Part shown: piece after piece, positions 1 through 6,676 of the stretch
Layout of the letters: each line of letters begins with the position of its first letter
Position numbering within the stretch: position 1 is the stretch's first letter
Source of the DNA: an uncultured Bacteroidota bacterium
GTDB lineage: Bacteria; Bacteroidota; Bacteroidia; Chitinophagales; Chitinophagaceae
Length of the DNA: 13,564 bases
Direction of reading: 5' to 3'
NCBI GenBank assembly: GCA_903835145.1
Contig: CAILMA010000168.1
Span: 1 to 13,564 of the forward strand
Program-made: the position numbers and the translations under genes
Notes under the pieces: generated by a model
What the model was told of the DNA's origin: nothing
Seen by the model: the letters and a program-made list of their open reading frames with translations, nothing else
Database searches by the model: none

Positions 1-2
1 GG

Positions 3-92
3 CTGCGCACCCGCGACAAAGAACTTGCCAGAACCGTCTCCGTGCAGTTTGATGGCTTTATCAGATCAAAGCTCAAAGAGATGCCAGCTTAG
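3..92 (+). CDS. 3' end of an unidentified protein, possibly phage packaging (partial)
   Basis: The third forward frame is open from the window edge to a TAG at 90-92 and gives 29 residues ending in FIRSKLKEMPA. The piece is rich in Lys, Arg and Glu and looks like the end of a helical protein. It lies 44 bases upstream of the large terminase gene on the same strand, which is where a small terminase subunit or another Mu-type packaging gene would be expected. That role is inferred from position only; the fragment is too short to assign to a family. The start lies outside the window. Confidence 0.5.
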   Translation: MRTRDKELARTVSVQFDGFIRSKLKEMPA

Positions 93-136
93 CTGCGCTC
101 AGCATCCTGAATATTCACTTTTTCAAAACAAACTTT

Positions 137-1657
137 ATGACCATAAAACAATCGCTTGAAAACTGGGAAGAATACCTCAAGGCAATAACCGACTCTACAT
201 TCATAGACACTGAAGAAACCGATGAAGCGCGTGCCCGACGGGTTGCAGCTCTGGAGGCCGACCCCGAGCAATGGTTTTGCTACTACTTCCCGCGTTATAC
301 CTTCGCGCCACCAGCTGATTTTCACCTCAGCGCTACAGAGCGCGTATTAAATAACCCGGAGCACTATGAAGTACGCCTGTGGAGCCGAGAACTGGCCAAA
401 AGTACCAGGACAATGATGGAGGTTTTCTACCTCATGCTGGTAGGCCACCCACCGCAGGAGCAGAGGCCCGAAAGGCTACTTAAAAAATACTGCCTTATCA
501 TAAGCAATAGCTTTGACAATGCCACAAGGTTGCTGGCTCCCTACAAAATGAACCTGGAAAGCAACCACCGTATAATACAGGACTATGGGCCGCAACAAAA
601 CGCGGGCAAGTGGCAGGCGGCTGAGTTTACAACCGAAAAAGGACTCTCCTTCAGGGCACTGGGTGCAGGGCAAAGCCCTCGTGGCACGAGGAATGAAGAA
701 GCCCGGCCCGATATACTTATTTTCGACGACGTAGATACCGATGCCGACTGCCTGAACCCTGAGATAATAGCGAAGAAGTGGCGATGGATAGAAGAGGCTG
801 CAATAGGCACCAGATCTGTCTCTCAGCCCACCACCATCCTCTTTTGCGGCAATATGATAGCCGTGGACTGCTGCATAGTGCGCGCTATGCCCTTTGCCGA
901 TTGTACCGACCAGCAAAATATTCGCAATAAGGATGGTAAGTCGAACTGGCACCAGAAAAACAGCGAGGAGGATATAGATCGGGTATTGCGGCAAAAAAGT
1001 TACGCAGCACGCGAAAAAGAATACTTCAATAACCCCATAGTTGAGGGCGCGGTTTTCAAAGAAATGTACTGGAAACCGGTGCTGCCGATAAAAGACTATG
1101 AAGCCCTCGTGTGCTATACCGACCCCTCCTTCAGCGATTCCGGCGACTTTAAGGCTATGGTACTGGTTGGTAAGTGGCAGGAGGAATACCACGTCATTAA
1201 AGCATTTGTAGAACAAACCACAACTGCTGACCTGTTTACCTGGCACCGGGAAATGGTGAAAGTTGCAGAAGGAAATCCGCGTTGCCGCTTCTATGTAGAA
1301 AGGGTATTTATGCAGGATGTATTGATACAACAAATGAACGACACCTGCAAGAAAACCGGCTTCCCCATATTCCTACAGGGCGACGACCGCAAGAAGGGGC
1401 ACAAATACACCAGAATAGAAACAGCACTGGAGCCACTTAACAGAAACGGCCAGCTTTACCTGAATGCCGCCGAGGAGCACAACCCGCACATGGTAAGGCT
1501 TGTAGGGCAGTTCAAGGCATTTGCTCACGGGAGCCATGCTCACGATGATGCCCCTGACGCCGTGGAAGGTGCTCTTTGGCTGCTCCGGGAATGGTACACA
1601 CTCAACCAAAACCCCATGGCAACTTTTGGCAAAAAACTTGAAAACAAAAAAATGTGA
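137..1657 (+). CDS. Phage terminase large subunit (Mu gp28-like)
   Basis: This is a DNA-packaging motor that would cut concatemeric or integrated phage DNA and pump it into a prohead through the portal. The 506 residues have the expected two-part layout. In the ATPase half there is a Walker A-like SRELAKST at residues 83-90, a Walker B strand DILIFDD at 192-198 and a coupling-type strand TTILFCGN at 232-239. In the RNase H-like nuclease half, acidic positions lie in YTDPSF (Asp329), FYVERV (Glu388) and HDDAPDA (Asp470, 471 and 474). Length is normal for the family and no key motif is missing, so the enzyme looks intact. The ATG at 137 follows an A/T-rich leader without a Shine-Dalgarno sequence, as is common in Bacteroidota. 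The portal and gp36-like genes downstream support the call. The next gene is not a phage head gene, which is unusual for a packaging operon. Confidence 0.93.
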   Translation: MTIKQSLENWEEYLKAITDSTFIDTEETDEARARRVAALEADPEQWFCYYFPRYTFAPPADFHLSATERVLNNPEHYEVRLWSRELAKSTRTMMEVFYLMLVGHPPQEQRPERLLKKYCLIISNSFDNATRLLAPYKMNLESNHRIIQDYGPQQNAGKWQAAEFTTEKGLSFRALGAGQSPRGTRNEEARPDILIFDDVDTDADCLNPEIIAKKWRWIEEAAIGTRSVSQPTTILFCGNMIAVDCCIVRAMPFADCTDQQNIRNKDGKSNWHQKNSEEDIDRVLRQKSYAAREKEYFNNPIVEGAVFKEMYWKPVLPIKDYEALVCYTDPSFSDSGDFKAMVLVGKWQEEYHVIKAFVEQTTTADLFTWHREMVKVAEGNPRCRFYVERVFMQDVLIQQMNDTCKKTGFPIFLQGDDRKKGHKYTRIETALEPLNRNGQLYLNAAEEHNPHMVRLVGQFKAFAHGSHAHDDAPDAVEGALWLLREWYTLNQNPMATFGKKLENKKM

Positions 1658-1708
1658 GCCTGATGTTAATTAAAAATGACCACAACCCGATTTTACAAAA
1701 AGCTTCTG

Positions 1709-1716
1709 TAAATTTA
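1709..1716 (+). promoter_or_regulatory. Possible -7 box before the secreted-protein gene
   Basis: TAAATTTA matches the Bacteroidota TAnnTTTG box at all but the last base. It lies inside a perfect 10-base palindrome (GTAAATTTAC, 1708-1717) just before the ATG at 1723. No TTG is seen about 19 bases upstream, so this may be a weak promoter, an operator-like palindrome or chance. If it is a promoter, the transcript would be nearly leaderless. Confidence 0.25.
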
Positions 1717-1722
1717 CAAGTT

Positions 1723-2265
1723 ATGAAAAAGCAACTCACATTATTCATACTGGCCTGCCTTGCAGTAGTTGTAGGCGCTCATGCACAAACACCGGTGCCC
1801 CATGCCTCAGCCGAAGTAAGACAAAAAGCCCGCGACCGTGCCGACTTCAGCACACTGCGCAGGAAAATAGGCGAATTGAAAGAGTTTGCTGAAGAGCGCA
1901 AGAAAATACCGGCGCTCAAAAAAGACAACAAGGAAATTGTAAAAGTTTATGCAACAGTCGACTCGTCTGAGACTGATGATTCTGTGCGGGCAAAAACACT
2001 TATAGGCTACATAACCCAGCAAGTGGGCGATAATGTTGCTAATGCATATGAAGTAACGTTTGACCGCGCAAGCAAGCGCATTACGGCCGTTAAAAAGACC
2101 GGCGAAGCCATAGAGCCTGAGACACCTGAGGTTAAAGAAAAACCGGCTACAAAGAAAGCAGAAACCGCAAAACCAGCATCGAAGAAGAAGAAAGACGGTG
2201 ACGAAGATGATGATGCTGAGGGCGATGAAAAAGAAGAAAAACCATCGAAAGAAAAAGACGAGTAA
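1723..2265 (+). CDS. Secreted protein with highly charged C-terminal tail, unknown function
   Basis: I do not recognise a family. The frame is open from a GTG at 1654, but the ATG at 1723 is preferred because it starts a classical signal peptide: MKKQ, a hydrophobic core at residues 5-18, and a likely cut after AHA at 19-21. The mature part has a charged, probably helical segment (31-75), a short region that could form strands (72-128, including KVYATVD and YEVTFD), and a low-complexity tail (132-180) made almost wholly of Lys, Glu, Asp, Pro and Ala. The protein should be exported to the periplasm or beyond. It lies between the terminase and the gp36-like gene, where phages of this type normally carry head genes. 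It is either a host gene or an accessory cargo gene. A similar acid/lysine tail occurs on the barrel protein at 5934-6650. Confidence 0.8.
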   Translation: MKKQLTLFILACLAVVVGAHAQTPVPHASAEVRQKARDRADFSTLRRKIGELKEFAEERKKIPALKKDNKEIVKVYATVDSSETDDSVRAKTLIGYITQQVGDNVANAYEVTFDRASKRITAVKKTGEAIEPETPEVKEKPATKKAETAKPASKKKKDGDEDDDAEGDEKEEKPSKEKDE

Positions 2266-2288
2266 CACCAAAGTACTTGTGATTCCCC

Positions 2289-2423
2289 TTATTTATTTAC
2301 AAAATCAAACCATTCTAAAACGGTATCGGCTTTGCCTTGCTATGGATGTTTGTTGCTGTATTGCTTAGCCCCGCCAACTACCTGCTTGCTCCATTTTTCC
2401 GTCCAACTTATATTCTGCTTCAT
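2289..2423 (-). pseudogene. Possible small decayed gene with one in-frame TAG
   Basis: On the minus strand an ATG at 2421-2423 opens 27 codons (MKQNISWTEKWSKQ...) to a TAG at 2340-2342. The same frame then continues for 16 more codons, ending ADTVLEWFDFVNK before a TAA. The composition (Trp, Lys, Glu and Gln) looks more protein-like than the other frames of this spacer. A real short gene broken by a point mutation is possible, but 43 codons can also occur by chance. Family unknown. Confidence 0.2.
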
Positions 2424-2438
2424 TGCTCCGGAGGTAAT

Positions 2439-2458
2439 TGCCCCTCTTTGGTGGGGCA
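2439..2458. repeat. GC-rich hairpin, possible dispersed intergenic element
   Basis: TGCCCC at 2439-2444 pairs perfectly with GGGGCA at 2453-2458 around an 8-base loop (TCTTTGGT). There is no T tract on either side, so it is not a normal intrinsic terminator. Its CCCCTCTTTGG...GGGG look recalls short intergenic repeats common in Bacteroidota genomes, but only one copy is visible here. Confidence 0.35.
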
Positions 2459-2556
2459 CGGGTATATCCCTTGCATGTACAAAAGACCGCAATCCCGCCT
2501 GCTAATGAACGGTTTCCGTCAAATTATCTATCCCTCACTAATAAAACATCAGAAAA

Positions 2557-2991
2557 ATGCCTTTCTTACTACCATCAGACCTCAAAACACATTTATACGA
2601 CGAGGTTGTTACCGAAATAACCCGTGGCGACGACAGCCTTACTACCAATGCTATAGCTGCGGCCGTGCAGGAAGCAAAAATCTATCTGTCGAAGTTTGAT
2701 CTGGTTGCGCTCTTTGGCACAGCTGAGACCGACCCTACGTTCACTGATGCCTATCTCTTAGCATTGGTAAAAGACCTCGCCACCTGGCACTTGTTGCGCA
2801 TTGCAAACCCGGGAACAGACAATGCGATAGCGCGCACAGCCTATGAAGACGCTATAGGTGTGCTAAAAAGTATACAGAACGGAAGCGTTCAGCCTGCAGG
2901 GTGGCCATATGCCGATACAGCAGCTGAAAGCGTGCCTGACGGAAACTCAATAAACTGGAGCAGCGTGCCCAAACGCAGCAACTACTATTGA
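2557..2991 (+). CDS. Mu gp36-like head/tail-connection protein (DUF1320)
   Basis: This 144-residue protein fits the DUF1320 (phage Mu gp36) family of small virion-assembly proteins, thought to act at the head-tail junction. Family-type features are THLYDEV..EITRGDD near residues 11-26, a helical EAKIYLSKFDL..LFG segment (39-54), and the conserved core ALVKDLATWHLLRIANPG (69-86), followed by a YEDAI..LKSI helix (96-106). The length is normal and the ORF is intact. The ATG at 2557 begins directly at the conserved N terminus, and the leader is A-rich with no Shine-Dalgarno. In Mu-like phages this gene usually lies after the capsid genes. Here it sits between a secreted-protein gene and an opposite-strand membrane gene, 478 bases before the portal. 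Confidence 0.85.
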   Translation: MPFLLPSDLKTHLYDEVVTEITRGDDSLTTNAIAAAVQEAKIYLSKFDLVALFGTAETDPTFTDAYLLALVKDLATWHLLRIANPGTDNAIARTAYEDAIGVLKSIQNGSVQPAGWPYADTAAESVPDGNSINWSSVPKRSNYY

Positions 2992-3015
2992 ATGTGAACT
3001 ACTAAAGAAATAAAA

Positions 3016-3040
3016 GTGGGGGGTGCTCACCGTTTTTTTT
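3016..3040 (+). terminator. Weak terminator-like element after the gp36-like gene
   Basis: A G-rich run ending GGTGCTCACC can form only a short stem (GGT/ACC with loop GCTC) and is followed by eight T at 3033-3040. It lies 25 bases past the gp36-like stop and just before the end of the convergent membrane gene. The stem is short, so activity is uncertain. Confidence 0.35.
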
Positions 3041-3044
3041 CAAA

Positions 3045-3401
3045 CTAAAAATAACGGTCTATAAACTTACCGTAGCCGTAAAGTAAAATTGCCATAAAAA
3101 TAAATATGAGCAACTTAACATACATCGTCTTTACTGAGTTAACGAAGTCCGTCATCTTAAAGGGCACTATAAGCATATTTATAACAAATAATGCTATATA
3201 GGTGCCTACATTAAAAGGAAATCTGAAAATCATCAAAATGTACTGTAGCGGAGAAAAGATAGGCTGCATTAACGTACATGCGCCTTTCAAAAATATGAAA
3301 TTCAATAACGTTATGAAGGCCAGCGCGAAATAGTAGGAAAACTTTTTCGCCCCGGTTATTAAATAAATTATTTTATATGCCTCTAATGTTATCGACCTCA
3401 T
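3045..3401 (-). CDS. Small integral membrane protein, unknown function
   Basis: This 118-residue protein is strongly hydrophobic, with about three membrane segments (roughly residues 21-40, 62-80 and 95-112) and short basic loops. The C terminus is DRYF. I recognise no family, and no catalytic or metal-binding motif is evident. The ATG at 3399-3401 is supported by a well-spaced Bacteroidota promoter directly upstream (3410-3439), so this is probably a real gene and not a shadow. It lies on the strand opposite to the phage head genes, between the gp36-like gene and the portal. That suggests a host gene caught between phage parts, or an independently expressed phage cargo gene such as a superinfection-exclusion membrane protein. 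The latter role is only a guess from size and position. Confidence 0.65.
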   Translation of the reverse strand: MRSITLEAYKIIYLITGAKKFSYYFALAFITLLNFIFLKGACTLMQPIFSPLQYILMIFRFPFNVGTYIALFVINMLIVPFKMTDFVNSVKTMYVKLLIFIFMAILLYGYGKFIDRYF

Positions 3402-3409
3402 TCGGGGGG

Positions 3410-3439
3410 CGAAGTTAATCTTTTTAATAAATCCGTCAA
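3410..3439 (-). promoter_or_regulatory. Bacteroidota-type promoter of the small membrane gene
   Basis: On the minus strand TTG (3437-3439) is followed after 19 bases by TAACTTCG (3410-3417), one base off TAnnTTTG. The spacing is as expected for the Bacteroidota primary sigma factor. The ATG at 3401 lies only 8 bases beyond the box, so the mRNA would have almost no leader. The C-rich run between box and start is a layout often seen in this phylum. Confidence 0.6.
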
Positions 3440-3468
3440 TCTATTATTCCAATAAAAATTGATAAGAA

Positions 3469-4581
3469 ATGACAAAAACACATAAAAATTTTGTAAAAAA
3501 AGAAGACATCGTTATAAACGAGCTCAATATACGGTCGGCCGACCGGGGTAGGAAGGACATTTCCACCTGGCGGAGTGCACTTCTTTCCGCTGAGTCTGTC
3601 TACTTCCCGAACCGATCCCAGCTTTATGATCTCTATGCCGATGTGGTGCTGGACGGGCACTTATCGGGCGTAATTGCGAAACGCATTGATGCGGTGCTGA
3701 ACAAAGAAGTCTATTTTGAACGAGATGGGCAGAGAGACCCTCATTTTGATGGGCTTGTTCGGTCGCTGGACTTCAGAAAAGTAATACGCACCATAATGGA
3801 AACACAATTGTGGGGTGTTTCAGGAATTGAATTCATACCCGGAGCCGCGCTGGCCTTTGAGCTTATCCCCCGTAAGCACATTAAACCGGAGCTGGGCATT
3901 ATAGCCTATGAACAAACAGGCAGCGATGGCATTGCTTACGAGCAGCTGCAGCAGGTGTGGGTGATGGGCGAAACCCGGGATCTGGGGCTCTTGCTCAAGT
4001 GTGCCCCGTATTGCCTGTTTAAACGCGGCGGCTTGAGTGATTGGGCAGAATACATAGAGATATTCGGGCAGCCTGTACGTATAATACGTTATGACTCCTA
4101 TGACGAGCAAACCAAGGTGGAACTCAAAAAAGTGCTCGATGAGAGTGGCAGCTCGCTCACCCTCATGCTGCCGCGGCAGGCTGATTTTGAGATAAAAGAC
4201 GGTAAGCAAAGCAACAGCGATGGCAACCTGCAACTCTCGTTCATAAAAGCGCTCAACGAAGAGATGTCCATCATCATACTTGGAAATACTGATACCACTA
4301 CAAGCTCTGATAGCACCGGGTATGCACAGAGCAAGGTGCACCTGGAGCAGCAATACGAGATCACCCGCAGCGATATTGCCTTTACAGCAGCCATGCTGAA
4401 TGATGCCAAATTTCTTGCTGTGCTTGCCGGTTATGGCTATCCCGTTGCGGGTGGTCGCTTTGTCTTCAGTAAAGATATGGATATCGACTACCTCACCCAG
4501 CGCATAGCTATTGACACCCAGGTAAGCCAGCACATTACCCTGCCAGAGTCCTACTGGCGAGACACCTATGGAATAGAATAG
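3469..4581 (+). CDS. Phage portal protein (DUF935, Mu gp29-like)
   Basis: The portal forms the ring at one head vertex through which DNA is packed and leaves; it docks the terminase. The 370 residues fit the DUF935 family. A helical N-terminal part contains LYDLYADVVLDGHLSGVIAKR (52-72), the region of the typical D..L...R/K..A motif. Next come QLWGVSGIEFIPG (113-125), the hallmark W..YIEIFGQPVRI segment (192-205), and a C-terminal helical region with KALNEEMSIIILGNT (260-274) and Q..YEITRSDI (294-303). Mu gp29 is about 500 residues, so this is a short member. The missing part would be C-terminal, but the ORF ends cleanly after a typical LPESYWRDTYGIE. The ATG at 3469 was chosen because it has no in-frame upstream alternative of similar quality. 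The gp37-like gene follows after 28 bases, suggesting co-transcription. Confidence 0.88.
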   Translation: MTKTHKNFVKKEDIVINELNIRSADRGRKDISTWRSALLSAESVYFPNRSQLYDLYADVVLDGHLSGVIAKRIDAVLNKEVYFERDGQRDPHFDGLVRSLDFRKVIRTIMETQLWGVSGIEFIPGAALAFELIPRKHIKPELGIIAYEQTGSDGIAYEQLQQVWVMGETRDLGLLLKCAPYCLFKRGGLSDWAEYIEIFGQPVRIIRYDSYDEQTKVELKKVLDESGSSLTLMLPRQADFEIKDGKQSNSDGNLQLSFIKALNEEMSIIILGNTDTTTSSDSTGYAQSKVHLEQQYEITRSDIAFTAAMLNDAKFLAVLAGYGYPVAGGRFVFSKDMDIDYLTQRIAIDTQVSQHITLPESYWRDTYGIE

Positions 4582-4609
4582 TTTCCCGCAGCCTTAAATA
4601 CAATTAAAA

Positions 4610-5113
4610 ATGAACTCACCATTCGCAAATCTGTTCCTGGCGATACAGGACAAGCTGAAAAACAACCTCACCTCAGTGGTTTACATAGATCAGGACCTTG
4701 GGCAACTAAAAAATGCACGCCCGGCGGTTTCCTGGCCCTGCGTGCTCATAGACTTCGAAGACTTTGAATTTACCAACCTATCGGAAAATGTACAGGTGGC
4801 AACCGGCACTGTCGTTATCAGGCTGGCATTCCCCGCACATAGCCCGTCGGCCCAAGCGACGCCAAGCACCTATACACAGAAAGCATTGGGGTATTACGAC
4901 ATAGAGTGGGACCTGCATAAATTGTTACAGGGGTGGAACCCCGGCAGCGCATTCGGGAAACTATGCAGAACAGCCGTAACTACCCTAAAACGGACCGATA
5001 ACATAAGAGTAAGGGAACAACGCTACAGCATCGCTTTCGAAGACTACAGCACCAAAATAACCCAGCAATATGCAGCCGCGACACTGGTGGTGCAGGAGCA
5101 GCTGGACATTTAA
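4610..5113 (+). CDS. Phage gp37-like / tail-terminator-like protein
   Basis: This 167-residue soluble protein matches the pattern of small proteins that cap the tail tube or join head and tail in Mu-type phages and Bacteroidota prophages. It has an N-terminal amphipathic helix (LFLAIQDKLKNNL, 8-20) and a strand with a conserved-looking WPCVLIDFEDFEF (42-54). A beta pair follows (VATGTVVIRLAF, 63-74), then a helix near 95-108 (YDIEWDLHKLLQGW), and a final strand region RYSIAFEDYS...AATLVVQ (138-162). No motif is diagnostic, so the call rests on size, fold-like pattern and its place 28 bases after the portal gene. It is the last phage-like gene; its TAA is 14 bases from the stop codon of a convergent host gene. 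Confidence 0.55.
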   Translation: MNSPFANLFLAIQDKLKNNLTSVVYIDQDLGQLKNARPAVSWPCVLIDFEDFEFTNLSENVQVATGTVVIRLAFPAHSPSAQATPSTYTQKALGYYDIEWDLHKLLQGWNPGSAFGKLCRTAVTTLKRTDNIRVREQRYSIAFEDYSTKITQQYAAATLVVQEQLDI

Positions 5114-5127
5114 CTCCGAAAAACTTT

Positions 5128-5814
5128 CTACCGTATGAAGCGACACGAGAAACCAAGGCTGAACAAACTCTGGCGGTCATAACCGAGATCAGCAAACACG
5201 CTACCGCTCTTGTAGAGGTAATACCGGGCTCCTACCCTGAGCGATGGTGAAACTCTTGGCTCAACCGTTTTTGCTGTGCTATCGCCCTGGGGCTGATTAG
5301 AATGATGGATGGAATTGATGCTAAAACCCACACCTGCGTAGAGGTCAAGCTTTTTAACTGGAATGATTTGGGTAAAATGATAATAGCAACCGATACCAGC
5401 ACTGAAAACAACCACTTTATCGGTGCCGTAGCGCTTGAATGCGGTGCCAAATCCCGGGTAAAGCTGGTAGAAATTATTGTAAAACGCATCGTAGCTTATA
5501 ATAGCTCCAATGCCAATGGTGTTGCTGATGCCATATTCTACGCGACCGTAGACCGGTGCTATACCTGTTGTGTTTCCCTTTTCAAAACCAGTTGGCAAAG
5601 TTATGTTGTTGCGATAGTAGTCGCTGAAACCGACTGAGAACGTAGCCAGTGTCATGTGCTTCAGGAATGGCGAGCGGGCAGTATCAGCTTTAGCTGCAGG
5701 CATTGCAAGTACCTTATGAGGATGTTTTGCCGGAACCGGAGCTATATCAACCGAAGCCTGGGCCAATGCGAGATTGCTAATGAATAAAAGGGGTATTAAG
5801 CGTAATAAGTTCAT
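5128..5814 (-). CDS. Outer-membrane beta-barrel protein
   Basis: The frame is open from 5937, but the ATG at 5812-5814 is preferred because it begins a clear signal peptide (MNLLRLIPLLFISNLALAQA) with a cut near residue 18-20. The extra upstream codons cover the terminator of the neighbouring gene and spell nothing protein-like. The 228-residue precursor has a Pro/Ala-rich linker (22-50), then alternating aromatic/Gly beta strands such as VYGRVEYGISNTIGIGAIISY (88-108), DLYAGVGFSI (157-166) and LRVGARYYLY (192-201). It ends FSLGFSCRFIR, close to a barrel-assembly end signal. It probably forms a small eight-strand barrel; the ligand is unknown. It is transcribed towards the phage module and stops 14 bases from its last gene, with no terminator hairpin between them. 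Confidence 0.8.
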   Translation of the reverse strand: MNLLRLIPLLFISNLALAQASVDIAPVPAKHPHKVLAMPAAKADTARSPFLKHMTLATFSVGFSDYYRNNITLPTGFEKGNTTGIAPVYGRVEYGISNTIGIGAIISYDAFYNNFYQLYPGFGTAFKRYGTDKVVVFSAGIGCYYHFTQIIPVKKLDLYAGVGFSINSIHHSNQPQGDSTAKTVEPRVSPSLRVGARYYLYKSGSVFADLGYDRQSLFSLGFSCRFIR

Positions 5815-5871
5815 AAAGAAATGAATTGCATCAAAATAACGGATAAAACAGTTTCGTATTACCTTATTGGT

Positions 5872-5909
5872 AAAAATAAAAGCGTCCTGCAGTAAAGGCA
5901 GGACGCTTT
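5872..5909 (-). terminator. Intrinsic terminator of the upstream barrel gene
   Basis: GCGTCCTGC (5882-5890) and GCAGGACGC (5898-5906) form a perfect 9-bp stem, extendable by A-T pairs, around a 7-base loop. On the minus strand the stem is followed by a T-rich tract complementary to the A-rich run at about 5872-5881. It lies 25 bases past the stop of the gene at 5934-6650, so it ends that transcript and makes the two barrel genes separate units. Confidence 0.9.
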
Positions 5910-5933
5910 CAATATGTTTAACAGTGGTTATGA

Positions 5934-6650
5934 TCACTCGTCATCATCACGACTTCTTTCTTTTTTCTTTGGTTTTGGAGCTGAATCGTCATCATCATCA
6001 GATTTGCCCATTTTTCTGTGGTTTACTTCATCGCCTGGCTCGTGGTGGCTGTGCATTTTGTGACCAGTGTTGAAGTTTTTGCTGATACCAACGTTCATCT
6101 GGTGTCCGAAAGACAAGTTGAATGTATTAGTTGGGTTAGCGTTGTAAGTGTATTTGTCAGTACCGTAGTTAATACCACCGATAGAGAAGTTAAGGCAAAG
6201 AGCTTTACCAACGTTGATACCTAAAGCTGGATAAAGACCTACATAGATACCAGTGTGTTTGTTAGTAGCTGGGTTTCCTTCGTTAGTGTGGTAACCGCCT
6301 GCATAATCGAAATCAAACTGTGAATACCAGAAGAAAGTTTCGCTTCTGCCGATATAACGGGAATAACGACCGAACGCACCAACTTTGTACATGTTGTCGG
6401 TATTTTTGATAGAGTTACTATCTTTTGTTGCATTTTGGCCCCATGCTAATGCGATACCTAAAGTCCAGTTGCGGTTGAACTGATAACCAATACCCGGCAT
6501 TGCATCCCACTGTGTGGTTTTGCTGAGGTCAGGGTTTCTTACAGTGGTAAGGTTGATATCACCGTAAAGAAGGATACTTTTTGGTTCTTGAGCGTTAGCT
6601 GATGTTGCTAAAGTTCCTGCAGTAATTAAAGCGAGGATCAGTCTTTTCAT
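5934..6650 (-). CDS. Outer-membrane beta-barrel protein with charged C-terminal tail
   Basis: The 238-residue precursor has a signal peptide (MKRLILALITAGTLATSANA, cut before Gln21) and a compact barrel of alternating strands. Examples are AMPGIGYQFNRNWTLGIALAW (50-70), NMYKVGAFGRYSRYI (86-100), TFFWYSQFDFDYAGGY (105-120), GIYVGLYPALGINVG (134-148) and FNLSFGHQMNVGISKNF (177-193). The pattern fits OmpW/OmpX-like small barrels of Bacteroidota; the ligand is unknown. In most such proteins the last strand is the C terminus. Here about 45 hydrophilic residues follow (194-238), first His-rich (HKMHSHH) and then alternating acidic and basic, ending SRDDDE. A consensus promoter (6677-6705) and a strong terminator (5872-5909) make it a single-gene unit, probably well expressed. 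Confidence 0.85.
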   Translation of the reverse strand: MKRLILALITAGTLATSANAQEPKSILLYGDINLTTVRNPDLSKTTQWDAMPGIGYQFNRNWTLGIALAWGQNATKDSNSIKNTDNMYKVGAFGRYSRYIGRSETFFWYSQFDFDYAGGYHTNEGNPATNKHTGIYVGLYPALGINVGKALCLNFSIGGINYGTDKYTYNANPTNTFNLSFGHQMNVGISKNFNTGHKMHSHHEPGDEVNHRKMGKSDDDDDSAPKPKKKERSRDDDE

Positions 6651-6676
6651 ATCAGAATGTGTTTGTGTTTAGTGTG

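Larger units (their letters stand above)
2266..2556. other. Intergenic stretch with hairpin and a possible decayed minus-strand gene
   Basis: No convincing intact gene is seen in these 291 bases. The open plus frames here give hydrophobic, Cys- and Pro-rich translations unlike real proteins. The stretch holds a GC-rich hairpin at 2439-2458 and a minus-strand reading frame broken by one TAG (2289-2423). No clear terminator for the upstream secreted-protein gene and no clear promoter for the gp36-like gene were found. Confidence 0.5.

Noticed and set aside
476..1333. 285-codon minus-strand open frame
   Set aside because: It lies wholly inside the terminase gene, whose motifs are intact; the translation is Cys-, Tyr- and Phe-rich without domain patterns. 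It is a shadow frame.
1654..1722. GTG start at 1654 for the secreted-protein gene, overlapping the terminase stop
   Set aside because: The extra 23 residues would bury the signal peptide inside the protein; the ATG at 1723 starts it exactly.
1807..2271. 154-codon minus-strand frame rich in Phe
   Set aside because: The Phe runs are the complement of the Lys/Glu codons in the charged tail of the secreted protein.
2337..2699. 120-codon plus-strand frame overlapping the gp36-like gene
   Set aside because: Odd composition, no conserved pattern, and it runs into the gp36-like gene in another frame.
3820..4533. 237-codon minus-strand open frame
   Set aside because: It is antisense to the DUF935 portal gene and its translation has no recognisable pattern.
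5815..5937. Longer N terminus for the second barrel gene
   Set aside because: It would place 41 residues before a clear signal peptide and cover the intrinsic terminator of the neighbouring gene.
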